From: Planctomycetota bacterium
GTDB taxonomy: Bacteria; Planctomycetota; UBA8742; UBA2392
Direction of reading: 5' to 3'
Length of the DNA stretch: 64,000 nt
Assembly (NCBI GenBank): GCA_027493625.1
Contig: JAOSKM010000001.1
Span: forward strand, 2,194,657 to 2,258,656
The notes beneath the pieces were generated by a model. That model searched no databases, had not been told where the DNA came from, and saw nothing but the letters and a program-made list of their open reading frames with translations. Position numbers and translations under genes: made by a program. Positions 55,920 through 64,000 of this stretch are shown here, in pieces; the stretch's first letter is position 1, and each line of letters begins with the position of its first letter.

Positions 55920-58900
55920 TTACGCCCTTTTGCGGCGCAGGGTGGTGGCTGTGGCTGTGAGGGCCAGGGCGGCGAGCAGCAGGATGGCGGTGTTGCTGCC
56001 GGTGTTGCTGCCGGTGTTGGCGCAGCCTCCGCCGCCGCCGCCTCCTCCGCCGCCGCCTACGCCGATCGACAGTGTGTAGCTGAAGGTCTGGCTCAGCGTC
56101 TGCGGGCCGAGGTTGTTGGTGTCCAGCGTGATCGGCAGGCTGCTGCCGCTGCCGCCCGGCACGAACAGGCCGGTGATCTGCGTGCCCGTCGCGTCCACCG
56201 AGGCCGTGCCGGTGCAGATTACCCCGCCGATGGTGACCGTCACCGGCAGCGCAAAGCCGCTGCCCGTGATGGTGATCGGCTTGCCGCCGCTGAAGCTGTC
56301 CTGCAGCGGGGTGAAGCCGGTCACCGAGTAGGTGATCACGTGCAGCATCCCGCTGACCGGCGGGTTGGTGCCGAGCGCCACGTTGCCCGCCGTCACGGTC
56401 TGCACGTCGGTCGTACTCTGGATCCGCGCGTCGAAGCTCTCCGACGGCGAGCCGCCGGCCGTGGACGCCACCGCGATCACCACCCACAGGTCCTCGCTGG
56501 TGGCCTGGCCCACCGTCAGGTTGGCGCTGAAGCCGCAGCTGATGCTGCCCGCGCCGGCCGCGCCGCTGAACAGCTGGGTGTCGGCGCCGTCGAAGCTGCC
56601 GTTGCCGTCGTCCAGGTACACGCCCAGGCTGCTGATGTTGTTGACCCAGTCGCCGTTGCCGCCCAGCGTCAGCACGATGCCCGACAGCGTGAAGTCCGCG
56701 TTGCTGGCCGTCAGCCGCAGCTGCCCCAGCGTGTGGTTGAAGGCGCTGCCGCTTGCCATCACGTGGGCGTTGGCCGGGTTGGCCGGGCCCGCGTTCACCG
56801 TCAGGGTCGCCACGTCGATCACCAGCGCCGAGCTGGCCGCCGTCGGCACGCCCTGCACCGTGCCGCCGCTGGGCGAGCTCTCGGCCACGCCGGTCAGCGC
56901 CGCGCGGAAGGTCTCGGCCGTGCCGGCGCTGCCGGCCAGCTTGGCCACCAGGAAGAAGCGCTTGCTGCCGTTCATGGCAAAGGCGCTGGCCGCCGCGGTC
57001 AGCGTCGCGGTGTAGCTGCCGTCGGGCGCGCTGAAGCCGGCGCCGGCGGCCGCGGTGGCCAGGGTGTCCGTGGCGGGGCCGTCGAAGGCGCCGTTGCCGT
57101 TGTCGAGGTACAGGGCCAGTGAGCTGATGTCGGCCTGCTCGTCGGCGGTGCCGCTGGCGCTGAAGGTGAGGCTGCTGACGGTCCAGGAGTCGTTGGCGGC
57201 CGTGAGCGTCACGTCGCAGATCACGTGGCCGTTGCCGCCCGGGCCCTGGCTGTCGGCGTTCACCGTGGTGTAGGCGAGCGGGCCGTGCAGCGTGGCGGTC
57301 AGGGTGGCCGGGTTGATGGTCAGCGCCGGGCCGGCGCCGCTGGTGGGCACGCCGATGGTCGTGCCGGTGCCGCCGGTGGCGGAGGTCACGGCCGTGATCT
57401 CCGCCTGGATGGTCTCGCCGGCGCCGGCCGTGCCGGCCAGCTTGCAGACCAGGAAGAAGCGGCGCGTGGTGCTTGCGGGGAACGCGCTGTTGCTGAGGGT
57501 GGCGGTGTAGCTGCCGTTGGGAGCGTTGAAGGAAGTACCGGCTGCCGCGGTGGCCAGGGTGTCGGCGGCGTCGAAGCTGCCGCTGCCGTCATCGAGGTAG
57601 AGCGCGAGGAAGTTGATGTCGGCCTGGCCGTCGGCCGTGCCGCTTTCACTGAAGGTGATGTCGGTGAGCGTGAAGGCGTCGGTGCCGGTGGAGACGCTGA
57701 AGTCCAGGATCACCAGGCCGAGGCCGCCCGCGCCCTGGGCGTTGTTGTCAACGCCGGTGGAGGCTGCCGGGCCGTTGCGGGTGAAGACCAGGTTGAGGTT
57801 GGGCGTGACGGTGCCGGTGATGGTGACGTCCTCGCTGGCCGTGCCGCTGACGTTGGTGATGGTGCCGCCCACGGCGCCGACCGTGGCGCCGGTCAGGCGC
57901 ACGTAGATGGTGACGCTGAAGGAGGGCGTGGTGGTGATGGTGGTGGTGCCGCTGTAGCCGCTGCCGGAGGTCTGGCTGATCTCGACGCCGGCGGGCGCGG
58001 TGATCACGGTGCTGGAGACCAGGCTGGTGCCGTCCAGCACGTAGGAGTGCTCGCTGCCCGGCACGCCCTGGCCGGTGCTGCCCAGGTTGAGCGTGTCCGG
58101 CGTGGCCAGCAGGGTGGGCGGCGGCGTTACGTTGCCGGTGACCGCCACGTTCTGTGTGGTGGCGCCGGTGGTGGCGTTGGTGATGTTGCCCGAGATCGCG
58201 CCCGCCGTGGCCGAGGCCGCGATGCGCACGTAGACCGTGGTGTTGGGCCAGGTGCCGGTGGAGCCGATCTGCAGCGTGGGCGACCAGGTGGTCTGGTTGA
58301 AGGAGAGTTCCACGCCGGCAGGCGCGGTGATGTCAGTGGCAGCCGTAGTGGCCGTGCCGTTGATGGCGTAGCTGAGGATGGAGCCCGCAGTACCCTGCGG
58401 CGTGGTACCCAGGTTCAAGGAAGAAGGGTTAACAGAAAGCGAAGGCGGCGTAGCCACGTTGCCCGTAACAGACACATTGACGGTAGTAGCGCCCGAGCTG
58501 GCGTGTGTGATGTTGCCTGAGACGGCGCCCACGGAAGCAGAGGCGGCGATGCGCGCCCAGATCGTGGTGGGGCCCCACTGGCCGGTGGTGGCAATCTGCA
58601 GCGAGTTGGTGAAGCCCGTGGTCTGGCTGAACGAAATCTCCACGCCGGTCGGCGCGGTGATGGTGGTGGCCGCCTGCATGCCACTGCCTGAAACCGTGTA
58701 ACTGACAGCGGTGCCCGGGGTGCCCTGGGTGGTGGAGCCCAGGTTCAACGAGTTCGTAGACGTTGAAATGGTGGGAGGGTTTACCGTGCCGTTGACGGCC
58801 ACGTTCTTGGTGGTCAGGCCGGCACTGGCATGAGTGATGTTGCCGGTGACAGCGCCTACTGGAGCTGAAGCCGCAATGCGGGCGTTGATGGTCAACGGCC

Positions 58901-60227
58901 CCCAGGTGCCGGTGTTGTTGATGTTGAAGCTGGTTACCCAGGTGGCGCTGGTGGAAAGCTTGATCTCAACGTTCGCCGGTGCGGTCACAGTAGTGAGCGC
59001 CGTCGTCAGGTAACCCGAGATGGTGTAGCTCTGGGTAGTACCAGCGGTGCCCTGCGGCGTGGTGCCAAGGCTGATGGACGTGACGGCCGGATAGATGCCC
59101 GGCACCGGGGGCAGAGACTCGTCGGCGCCGATGTCGTTGACCGCCCCCTGAGGGCGGGATGCACCATCAATGTCGACAGTCAGCGTGCTGCCCGCCGCCT
59201 GGTCAACGCAGGGAGAACTGGTCTGGATATGCAGATCTTCGCTGCCCAGGGTGTAAGAGACCAGCATGGGGTTGGCTGTGGAGCCGCCGGCATCACGGCC
59301 TGACGACTGCCAGGCCGCGAAGCTGGGGAAGTTGGTGGTGTCGCTGTGGAAGGTGGCGCCGTTGATGAAGTAGTAATAGTTATAGTTGGTCGCGCCGCTG
59401 GCGTTGGAAGGCGCCATGCCGGCCGTGTCGGTGCTCCATGCCTTGGCGCCGCTGACTGTCACTACCGCAATGTTGTACTTGAACTGGCTCAGCACATAAG
59501 TGGTGCCGCCGGAGAGCCCGTAAGCGCCGTAGGTGGTACCGCTGTTGCGCACCACTGTGTTGTGCTGGATCACGCAATTGGAACCGGGCCGGCGAATGCC
59601 GATCGAGCCCTGCGCAAAGCTGGCGAAGCTGCCGGTAACATTGCAGTTGTAAACGAAATTGTTCTCGATCACGCAGCCGTTGATGGTGCCGCCGTTGCCG
59701 TAGAGGTAGATACCGACACCGCAGTTGTAGACGATGTTGCGGCGCACGATGAAGTTATTGGTGGTTGTGCTCGAGTAGATGTGAATTCCGAATGACGTGC
59801 CGCCCGTAACGCGCAGACCCTCAATCGTCACGTAGCTGACGTTGACCACGGATATGGTACCCGTGTATGTGGTGCCGAAGCCGCTCACGGCCGCGTTGCC
59901 TGACAGCACAGGGCTTTCACCGGAAGCAGCGCGAACGGTAATGGTGTTGGTGGCGGATACGCCGGTCACCGCGATGGGTGTGGAACTACCGTTGCCGGCG
60001 CCCAACGAGTATTCGCTGGTGGTGTTGTACGTTCCGCCGTCGTCATAGACTTCGATGACAACGGGCCCACTGACGCCCTGGGTCTCAAGGGCGGTGAACG
60101 CAGCCCCCAGGTTGGTGAAGTTGGCGCCACCGGCGTTGTTCACCGTGTAAGTGCCGCTCATCTGAGCGGCAAGGCCACCGGCACAAAGAGTGATTAACAA
60201 CACCACGAGTAGGAAACATGTTCTCAC
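55920..60227 (-). CDS. giant secreted repeat protein: beta-helix, two repeat families, TIG domain, Gly-Cys sorting tail
   Basis: 1435 residues. A GTG start with GGAGG 9 nt upstream; the signal peptide ends near GGLAAQ. Residues about 60-380 form a right-handed beta-helix (NNFIVRRNIVYNCGVGIYLYGN, ending VNDIGADES). About four 95-residue repeats follow (SLNLGTTPQGTAG, ITAPAGVE, VYVRIAASA, GNITNA), then three 110-residue repeats (LALYLDDGSGSFD, RFFLVCKLAG). A TIG/IPT-like domain (FSGGKPITITGSGF) and a Gly10-GC tail with hydrophobic helix and RRKRA close the protein. Likely a surface adhesin or matrix protein. Confidence 0.85.
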   Translation of the reverse strand: MRTCFLLVVLLITLCAGGLAAQMSGTYTVNNAGGANFTNLGAAFTALETQGVSGPVVIEVYDDGGTYNTTSEYSLGAGNGSSTPIAVTGVSATNTITVRAASGESPVLSGNAAVSGFGTTYTGTISVVNVSYVTIEGLRVTGGTSFGIHIYSSTTTNNFIVRRNIVYNCGVGIYLYGNGGTINGCVIENNFVYNCNVTGSFASFAQGSIGIRRPGSNCVIQHNTVVRNSGTTYGAYGLSGGTTYVLSQFKYNIAVVTVSGAKAWSTDTAGMAPSNASGATNYNYYYFINGATFHSDTTNFPSFAAWQSSGRDAGGSTANPMLVSYTLGSEDLHIQTSSPCVDQAAGSTLTVDIDGASRPQGAVNDIGADESLPPVPGIYPAVTSISLGTTPQGTAGTTQSYTISGYLTTALTTVTAPANVEIKLSTSATWVTSFNINNTGTWGPLTINARIAASAPVGAVTGNITHASAGLTTKNVAVNGTVNPPTISTSTNSLNLGSTTQGTPGTAVSYTVSGSGMQAATTITAPTGVEISFSQTTGFTNSLQIATTGQWGPTTIWARIAASASVGAVSGNITHASSGATTVNVSVTGNVATPPSLSVNPSSLNLGTTPQGTAGSILSYAINGTATTAATDITAPAGVELSFNQTTWSPTLQIGSTGTWPNTTVYVRIAASATAGAISGNITNATTGATTQNVAVTGNVTPPPTLLATPDTLNLGSTGQGVPGSEHSYVLDGTSLVSSTVITAPAGVEISQTSGSGYSGTTTITTTPSFSVTIYVRLTGATVGAVGGTITNVSGTASEDVTITGTVTPNLNLVFTRNGPAASTGVDNNAQGAGGLGLVILDFSVSTGTDAFTLTDITFSESGTADGQADINFLALYLDDGSGSFDAADTLATAAAGTSFNAPNGSYTATLSNSAFPASTTRRFFLVCKLAGTAGAGETIQAEITAVTSATGGTGTTIGVPTSGAGPALTINPATLTATLHGPLAYTTVNADSQGPGGNGHVICDVTLTAANDSWTVSSLTFSASGTADEQADISSLALYLDNGNGAFDGPATDTLATAAAGAGFSAPDGSYTATLTAAASAFAMNGSKRFFLVAKLAGSAGTAETFRAALTGVAESSPSGGTVQGVPTAASSALVIDVATLTVNAGPANPANAHVMASGSAFNHTLGQLRLTASNADFTLSGIVLTLGGNGDWVNNISSLGVYLDDGNGSFDGADTQLFSGAAGAGSISCGFSANLTVGQATSEDLWVVIAVASTAGGSPSESFDARIQSTTDVQTVTAGNVALGTNPPVSGMLHVITYSVTGFTPLQDSFSGGKPITITGSGFALPVTVTIGGVICTGTASVDATGTQITGLFVPGGSGSSLPITLDTNNLGPQTLSQTFSYTLSIGVGGGGGGGGGGGCANTGSNTGSNTAILLLAALALTATATTLRRKRA

Positions 60228-61101
60228 GGCAAGCGCCTCCCCACAGGCTCTTGAAAAGAGACGACAACCCGCTTTGCGGGCTGCAACGTCGAAAATTAAG
60301 GAATTAGCAGGTTGTAAGTGTAGCGGATGTTCTTCGTAACGTCCAACCAAAACGCACGAACGCACAACCCAAGCGGCCTGCGTTTGTCATCACCCCGCTT
60401 GGTTGTATCTGACACTCAGGCGCCATCGGGTCTTCGTTAAAACAAACGGGGAGGGCTACACACCCTCCCCGCTCCCGGGGCGAGGGGAAACCGAGGCGCT
60501 TCCCCTCTTACTGCAAAATTTGATGGCTGTCTGCGTGAACGCAGGGCGCAAGGGAGTACGGCTGTGGGCAGAGACTCGCTTGCGCTGCGCGCTCACTGCG
60601 CAGCTTGTATCCGTTGTTGTTGGCTTGGATAAATCGGCGGGCCTGGGCGTGGGCGCTTCGTGCCACCTCATGAGGTGCAGGAAATGCCTGCGCCCCGGCC
60701 TCGCTTCTTTGGGATCCCCCTCTCAGGTACAACCTTGTTGCCTCGGTGCGGCTCATGACGTGCCGACCCCTTCGCGGAGTTACCCGCCCTGGCAGCTTCT
60801 CGGTTGTCCCCGGGAGTGTGGCGATTGAGGTCGAAGAGGCTTTCCGTGCTCGGGCCGCTGCTTCGGTTCCTGTCCTCGCTACACCACTACAAACGAGGGC
60901 GGTCCCGGCGGGTTCGGCCGCCTGACAGAAAATTTGCAGGAATCGTGACGGGCGGGTGACGGGGGATCAGGACGCAGTAGGCAGGCGGCAGGCGGCAGGA
61001 ACCGCAAGCGCACCCCTCCGCCGCAATTTCTGCGAAAGCATGTGGGGAGTCAGGCCGCGAGTGGGTTTCCAGGAGCGCTCTTTGACTGGCAGAATCTGGT
61101 C
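60228..61101. other. non-coding stretch without a convincing gene
   Basis: About 870 bp. Open frames here are Arg/Pro/Ser-rich with no family resemblance, start sites or neighbours to support them. Two clean hairpins were seen: GGGGAGGG/CCCTCCCC (60448-60470) and GAGGGGAA/TTCCCCTC (60482-60507). The GTG of the surface protein has an AT-richer 120-bp leader here. No tRNA, tmRNA, SRP or RNase P signature was recognised. Confidence 0.5.
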
Positions 61102-62234
61102 ATGGCTCACCGCGTTACTTTCAAGGGCGTCAACCGCACTGTCGAAGCCCTCGACGGCGAGAACTTGCTTATCCTGGCGCGCCGCCACGGCCTGCACCTG
61201 GACAGCTCCTGCGGCGGCAACGGCAGCTGCCACCAGTGCCGGGTGGTGGTCCACAGCGGCACACCCGTGCGCGAGGGCAAGCCGGCCGTGCCGCGTCACA
61301 AGCGCGGCGACCAGCCGGTCTACCTGGCCTGCCAGTGCGAGGTGCGCGGCGAGATGGTAGTCGAGCCCGCTCCGGTCCACGGTGTTGGCGTTGAGGTAAA
61401 GCGTGCGTCGCTGGAGGGCTGGTTCGCCAACGGCGGCGGCGAGGCCGTGCGTGTGCTGGACCCGGGCGCTTTCACCGGCGCCCTGTACGAGGTATCCGCC
61501 GAGGGTGAGTTCGACGCGGGCGCGGCATTTCAATCCGACCAACCACCTGAAGCACCCGGCGCGATCCAGCTGGGGCGCGATCTGGACTACGCGACCGCAC
61601 TGGCGCTGGGCACCCGGCACGTCACGGCCGGCCCGCTCACGGTGCTGGACTTTGCGGGGCGGCTGGTCGTGTGCGACGGCAACGGCACGCGCATGCAGCC
61701 CGCGCCGACCGGCGCGTTCATGGGCGACACGCCGCACCTGCCAGGCGCGATCGAGTCCGTAGCGTGGTCACCGCTGAAGACGCGCACGATTGTCAGCACC
61801 GTGGCGGGCGCGAGGCCGGCGGGACTGTGCGCCTCGGGACTGATGTCCTGTGTGCTGGCGCTGATGCAGGCCGGCATGTGCGACGCGGCGTTGCGATTGT
61901 CCGAATCGCGCTTCACACGTCGGCGCGCGGATGGCGGCCTTGAGGCCCTGCTGGTCGCGCCCGACAGCGAGGCGCAATCCCCCACGGCGAGATCTACACG
62001 TCGAATCGTCCGATCGGCGTGCCGCAGGGGCAGCTCAACACAATCCGCGATGCAGCCCGGGCGCTGGCGGCGCTGCTCCAAGGCCTGCCCGGGCCGTTGA
62101 TCACCACCGGCGACTTCGGGACGTATGTGCCCTCTGAGTTGCTGCACGCGCTGGGCATCTGGCAGGGAGCGATCGAGTTTGTGCCCCACGCGGCCGCGCT
62201 GGGTGCGGCGCGCTGGGCGGTCGGCAGCGGATAA
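61102..62234 (+). CDS. compact RACo-like ASKHA/2Fe-2S protein (DUF4445 family), apparent frameshift
   Basis: About 377 residues. The N-terminal 2Fe-2S ferredoxin domain has CGGNGSCHQC (Cys37, 43, 46) and a fourth Cys in YLACQC. The rest resembles the C-terminal part of reductive activators of corrinoid proteins: a GPLTVLDFAGRLVVCDGNG strand pair, PTGAFMGDTPHLPGAIESV and PAGLCASGLMSC. Such proteins re-reduce Co(II) in methyltransferase systems using ATP. This one is far shorter than the usual 600 or more residues. One C is missing at 61979-61983, joining EAQSP to HGEIYTSNRPIG. Confidence 0.72.
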
Positions 62235-62278
62235 GGGCCTTGTTCAAAGTCGACGTGTGTAGAGAACGCCGGAAACGC

Positions 62279-62365
62279 AATGGAACCACGGGTGAACACA
62301 GGTGCACACGTTCAGATTCGAACGCGATTCGTGTTCACCCGTGTTTAGCCGTGGTTCCGTTTCTG
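62279..62365. repeat. inverted word repeat (GGAACCACGGGTGAACAC)
   Basis: Left: GGAACCACGGGTGAACACAGGTG; right: GTGTTCACCCGTGTTTAGCCGTGGTTCC. Nearly complementary arms of about 25 bp between convergent genes. The words match those in the block at 44.8-45.5 kb. Confidence 0.75.
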
Positions 62366-62462
62366 TTCCATTATTCTGGGTGCAACCTGTAGTTCAGGCA
62401 GTTGCGGCGGTTCCAAGTACCGCACGGGCAGCAAGTGCAATCCTTCGCGGTTGCACAGTTGT

Positions 62463-63227
62463 TCAGACTGCCGAGATTCCGCCGTCTACGGGCAGGATCA
62501 CGCCGGTGATCCACTCCGCTTCGGGGCTGCACAGGAAAAGCGCCGCGGCCGCTACATCCGTGGGCCGACCCACGGCCTTCAGCGGGTGCACGTGCTCCAT
62601 GGCCGTGCGCCACTCCTGGTAGCCTAGCTCGCCCTTGTTGAAGTCCTGCATGGGCGTGTCCACCACGCCGGGCGCGATGGCGTTGAACCTGATGCCGTGC
62701 TCAGCATAGTCCACGGCGCAGCAGCGTGTGAATGTTTCCAGCGCCGCCTTGCTGACGGCGTAGGGCAGGGTATGCGGCTCGATGCTGCCGGCCATGCTGG
62801 TGCTGACGTTCAGCACGTTCGCGCCGCGCCCGGCCTCGCGCAGGGCAGCCAGAAAGGCCTTGGTCACGATGAACACGCCGCGCAGGTTGGTGTTCATGGC
62901 GCGGTCCCATTCCTTCAGGCCGACCTTCTCCAGGCTGCCGCCTTCGTAGATGCCGGCGTTGTTGACCAGGATGTCGAGGCCGCCCCACAGCTCGTGCAGC
63001 TTGGTGACCAGCTCAGCCACGTCGGCGGGGTCGCTCACGTCGCACTCGACGAAGTGGATTTCGCCCCGGCCCTTCAACTCGTCGACGGTTTCCTTGAGCG
63101 GTCCGTGGCGGCGCCCGCAGATCACAACGCGTGCGCCCTCACCCAGGAAGAGCTGCGCTATTTCGCGGCCGATGCCGGTGCCGCCGCCGGTGACCAGAAC
63201 CCGCTTGCCCTGCAGCTTGGTACCCAT
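62463..63227 (-). CDS. short-chain dehydrogenase/reductase
   Basis: 254 residues, classical SDR. TGGGTGIG (13-20) binds NAD(P); DILVNNAG, the Ser142-Ser144 region, PYAVSK (Tyr156, Lys160) and FNAIAPGVVDTPM follow. It ends in GVILPVDGGISAV as usual. Complete catalytic tetrad. The substrate is unknown; similar proteins include 3-oxoacyl-ACP reductase and glucose dehydrogenases. Stands alone upstream of the queF pair on the same strand. Confidence 0.92.
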   Translation of the reverse strand: MGTKLQGKRVLVTGGGTGIGREIAQLFLGEGARVVICGRRHGPLKETVDELKGRGEIHFVECDVSDPADVAELVTKLHELWGGLDILVNNAGIYEGGSLEKVGLKEWDRAMNTNLRGVFIVTKAFLAALREAGRGANVLNVSTSMAGSIEPHTLPYAVSKAALETFTRCCAVDYAEHGIRFNAIAPGVVDTPMQDFNKGELGYQEWRTAMEHVHPLKAVGRPTDVAAAALFLCSPEAEWITGVILPVDGGISAV

Positions 63228-63285
63228 GTGGTCCTCGCTGTGTCGCCCGCTGTATCTTTACGAATCGGAGAGTGGATTGCGAGTG

Positions 63286-63645
63286 TTACTGCGCTTTGTG
63301 TTCGACGGTGACGGTGGTGGTGATGCCGCCGTGGGCGTGGAAGGCGCCCACCAGCTTGAGGTAGCGGGGCTTGAGGGCGGCGATCAGGTCCTCGGCGATG
63401 CGGTTGGTGACGGCCTCATGGAAGATGCCGACATTGCGCCAGGCGTGGATGTAGAGCTTGTACGCCTTGAGCTCGAGGCACAGCTTGTCGGGAATGTAGG
63501 TCAGCACCAGGTTGGCGAAGTCCGGGTGGCCGGTCTTGGGGCAGATGCAGGTGAACTCCGGCGCCTCGATGCGCACCTCGAATTCCCGGGTTGGGTTCGG
63601 GTTAGGGAAGGTCTCCAGCGACTCCGCTTTCGGTGCTTCGGCCAC
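63286..63645 (-). CDS. queF: preQ1 synthase (7-cyano-7-deazaguanine reductase)
   Basis: 119 residues, the short unimodular type. Reduces preQ0 to preQ1 with NADPH in queuosine synthesis. FTCICPKTGHPDFA carries the nucleophile Cys35 and Asp42. LELKAYKLYIHAWRN is the QueF motif, and HGGITTTV the end. The start is a GTG with GGAG 7 nt upstream. It lies 3 bp after the stop of the upstream partial gene. No other queuosine gene is in the window. Confidence 0.94.
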   Translation of the reverse strand: MAEAPKAESLETFPNPNPTREFEVRIEAPEFTCICPKTGHPDFANLVLTYIPDKLCLELKAYKLYIHAWRNVGIFHEAVTNRIAEDLIAALKPRYLKLVGAFHAHGGITTTVTVEHKAQ

Positions 63646-63648
63646 GGT

Positions 63649-64000
63649 CTACTCCGCCTTTCCCTTGCCCTCCGGCCGGGGCTGGTTCTTGTCGCGGAAG
63701 GCGGGGAACGCGCCGGTTGAATCCAGCTTGAGCGGGCCTACGCCGTCTACGCGGATTTCGCCCGGGCTCACGAAGCCGACGCGCCGAAAGCCATCGGAGC
63801 CGTTCTGCGGCCGGCTGGCGTACTTCACCCCGCGGTTCCAGACGTCTTCCGTGAACTTGTTGACGTTGTCGACGCTCACTTCGAGGTGCATGCCGCGGGT
63901 GCGGTCTTTCTCGCCCTCGGCCCGGGTAATGCGCAACACGAACTTGCCGGTGTCGAGCTGGCGGGTGGTTTCATCGACCACCATTGACGCGGCATCGTAG
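63649..64000 (-). CDS. protein of unknown function, 5' end beyond window
   Basis: At least 117 residues. The frame stays open to the right edge (...YDAASMVVDETT), so the true start is probably outside. Visible are LDTGKFVLRITRAEGEKDRTRGM and HLEVSVDNVNKFTEDVW, suggesting a beta-strand-rich domain, then a Pro/Lys-rich tail. No family recognised. Probably co-transcribed with queF (3-bp gap). Confidence 0.55.
   Translation of the reverse strand, partial: YDAASMVVDETTRQLDTGKFVLRITRAEGEKDRTRGMHLEVSVDNVNKFTEDVWNRGVKYASRPQNGSDGFRRVGFVSPGEIRVDGVGPLKLDSTGAFPAFRDKNQPRPEGKGKAE

Noticed and set aside
60508..60756. Minus-strand 82-codon frame in the non-coding stretch
   Set aside because: Low-complexity composition, no ribosome site, no family resemblance, and an overlapping frame of equal quality on the other strand.
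60366..61041. tmRNA, RNase P or SRP RNA
   Set aside because: None of the diagnostic cores (CCA-ending acceptor with tag frame, GAGGAAAGTCCGGGC-type P4, GGAAGGAAGCAGC) is present on either strand.

Overview
The window is GC-rich, densely coded bacterial chromosome with about 50 genes on both strands. No 16S/23S rRNA, tRNA, CRISPR array, prophage or intact transposase was recognised. Three things suggest a member of the Planctomycetota or a neighbouring deep-branching lineage, though this is an inference: several Ser/Thr kinases (one with an MshEN-like N-terminal module), large secreted beta-rich proteins ending in a Gly-rich/Cys/transmembrane/Arg tail, and abundant small intergenic hairpins and word repeats. 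Myxococcota or another uncultured phylum cannot be excluded.

Layout. 1-5.6 kb: a methyltransferase fragment, glutamate dehydrogenase with an Rrf2 regulator, a YjbQ-family protein, a HAD phosphatase, a secreted protein, and a TetR regulator with a double operator. 5.7-13.3 kb: a hairpin cluster, a ferritin-like protein, mannose-6-phosphate isomerase, thiS-thiG, a palindrome-packed non-coding element of about 390 bp, a DUF1992 protein, two small membrane proteins, a lipoprotein and a choice-of-anchor-type surface protein. 13.4-28.2 kb: class II photolyase, an isochorismatase-like protein, three secreted or TPR proteins, rpmB, thymidylate kinase, a Ser/Thr kinase, a two-gene membrane-protein unit, aldehyde dehydrogenase, and a membrane beta-propeller protein. 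28.3-35.2 kb: DAHP synthase, then a surface-polysaccharide-type group (two FkbM methyltransferases, a DUF268-like methyltransferase, two glycosyltransferases, GDP-mannose dehydratase). 35.3-41 kb: a minus-strand run of TPR and beta-sandwich/PDZ proteins headed by a radical SAM protein. 41.2-49.2 kb: a secreted protein bracketed by direct repeats, thrS, a long repeat block, an HpnA-like epimerase, a Ser/Thr kinase and a MATE exporter. 49.2-55.8 kb: an addB-addA type recombination nuclease operon. 55.9-64 kb: a 1435-residue surface protein, an 870-bp non-coding stretch, a compact RACo-like protein, an SDR, queF and a partial gene.

At least ten genes, including thymidylate kinase and addA, are interrupted by single-base shifts that nearly all fall in homopolymers of 3-6 bases. 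This looks like residual long-read sequencing error rather than gene decay, so these genes are annotated as whole CDSs with the shift position noted. Intergenic DNA is rich in three kinds of short repeats: constant-loop hairpins with variable arms, reiterated-word inverted repeats, and GGGGACAG...-type palindromes. Some of these repeats supply the 3' ends of neighbouring genes.
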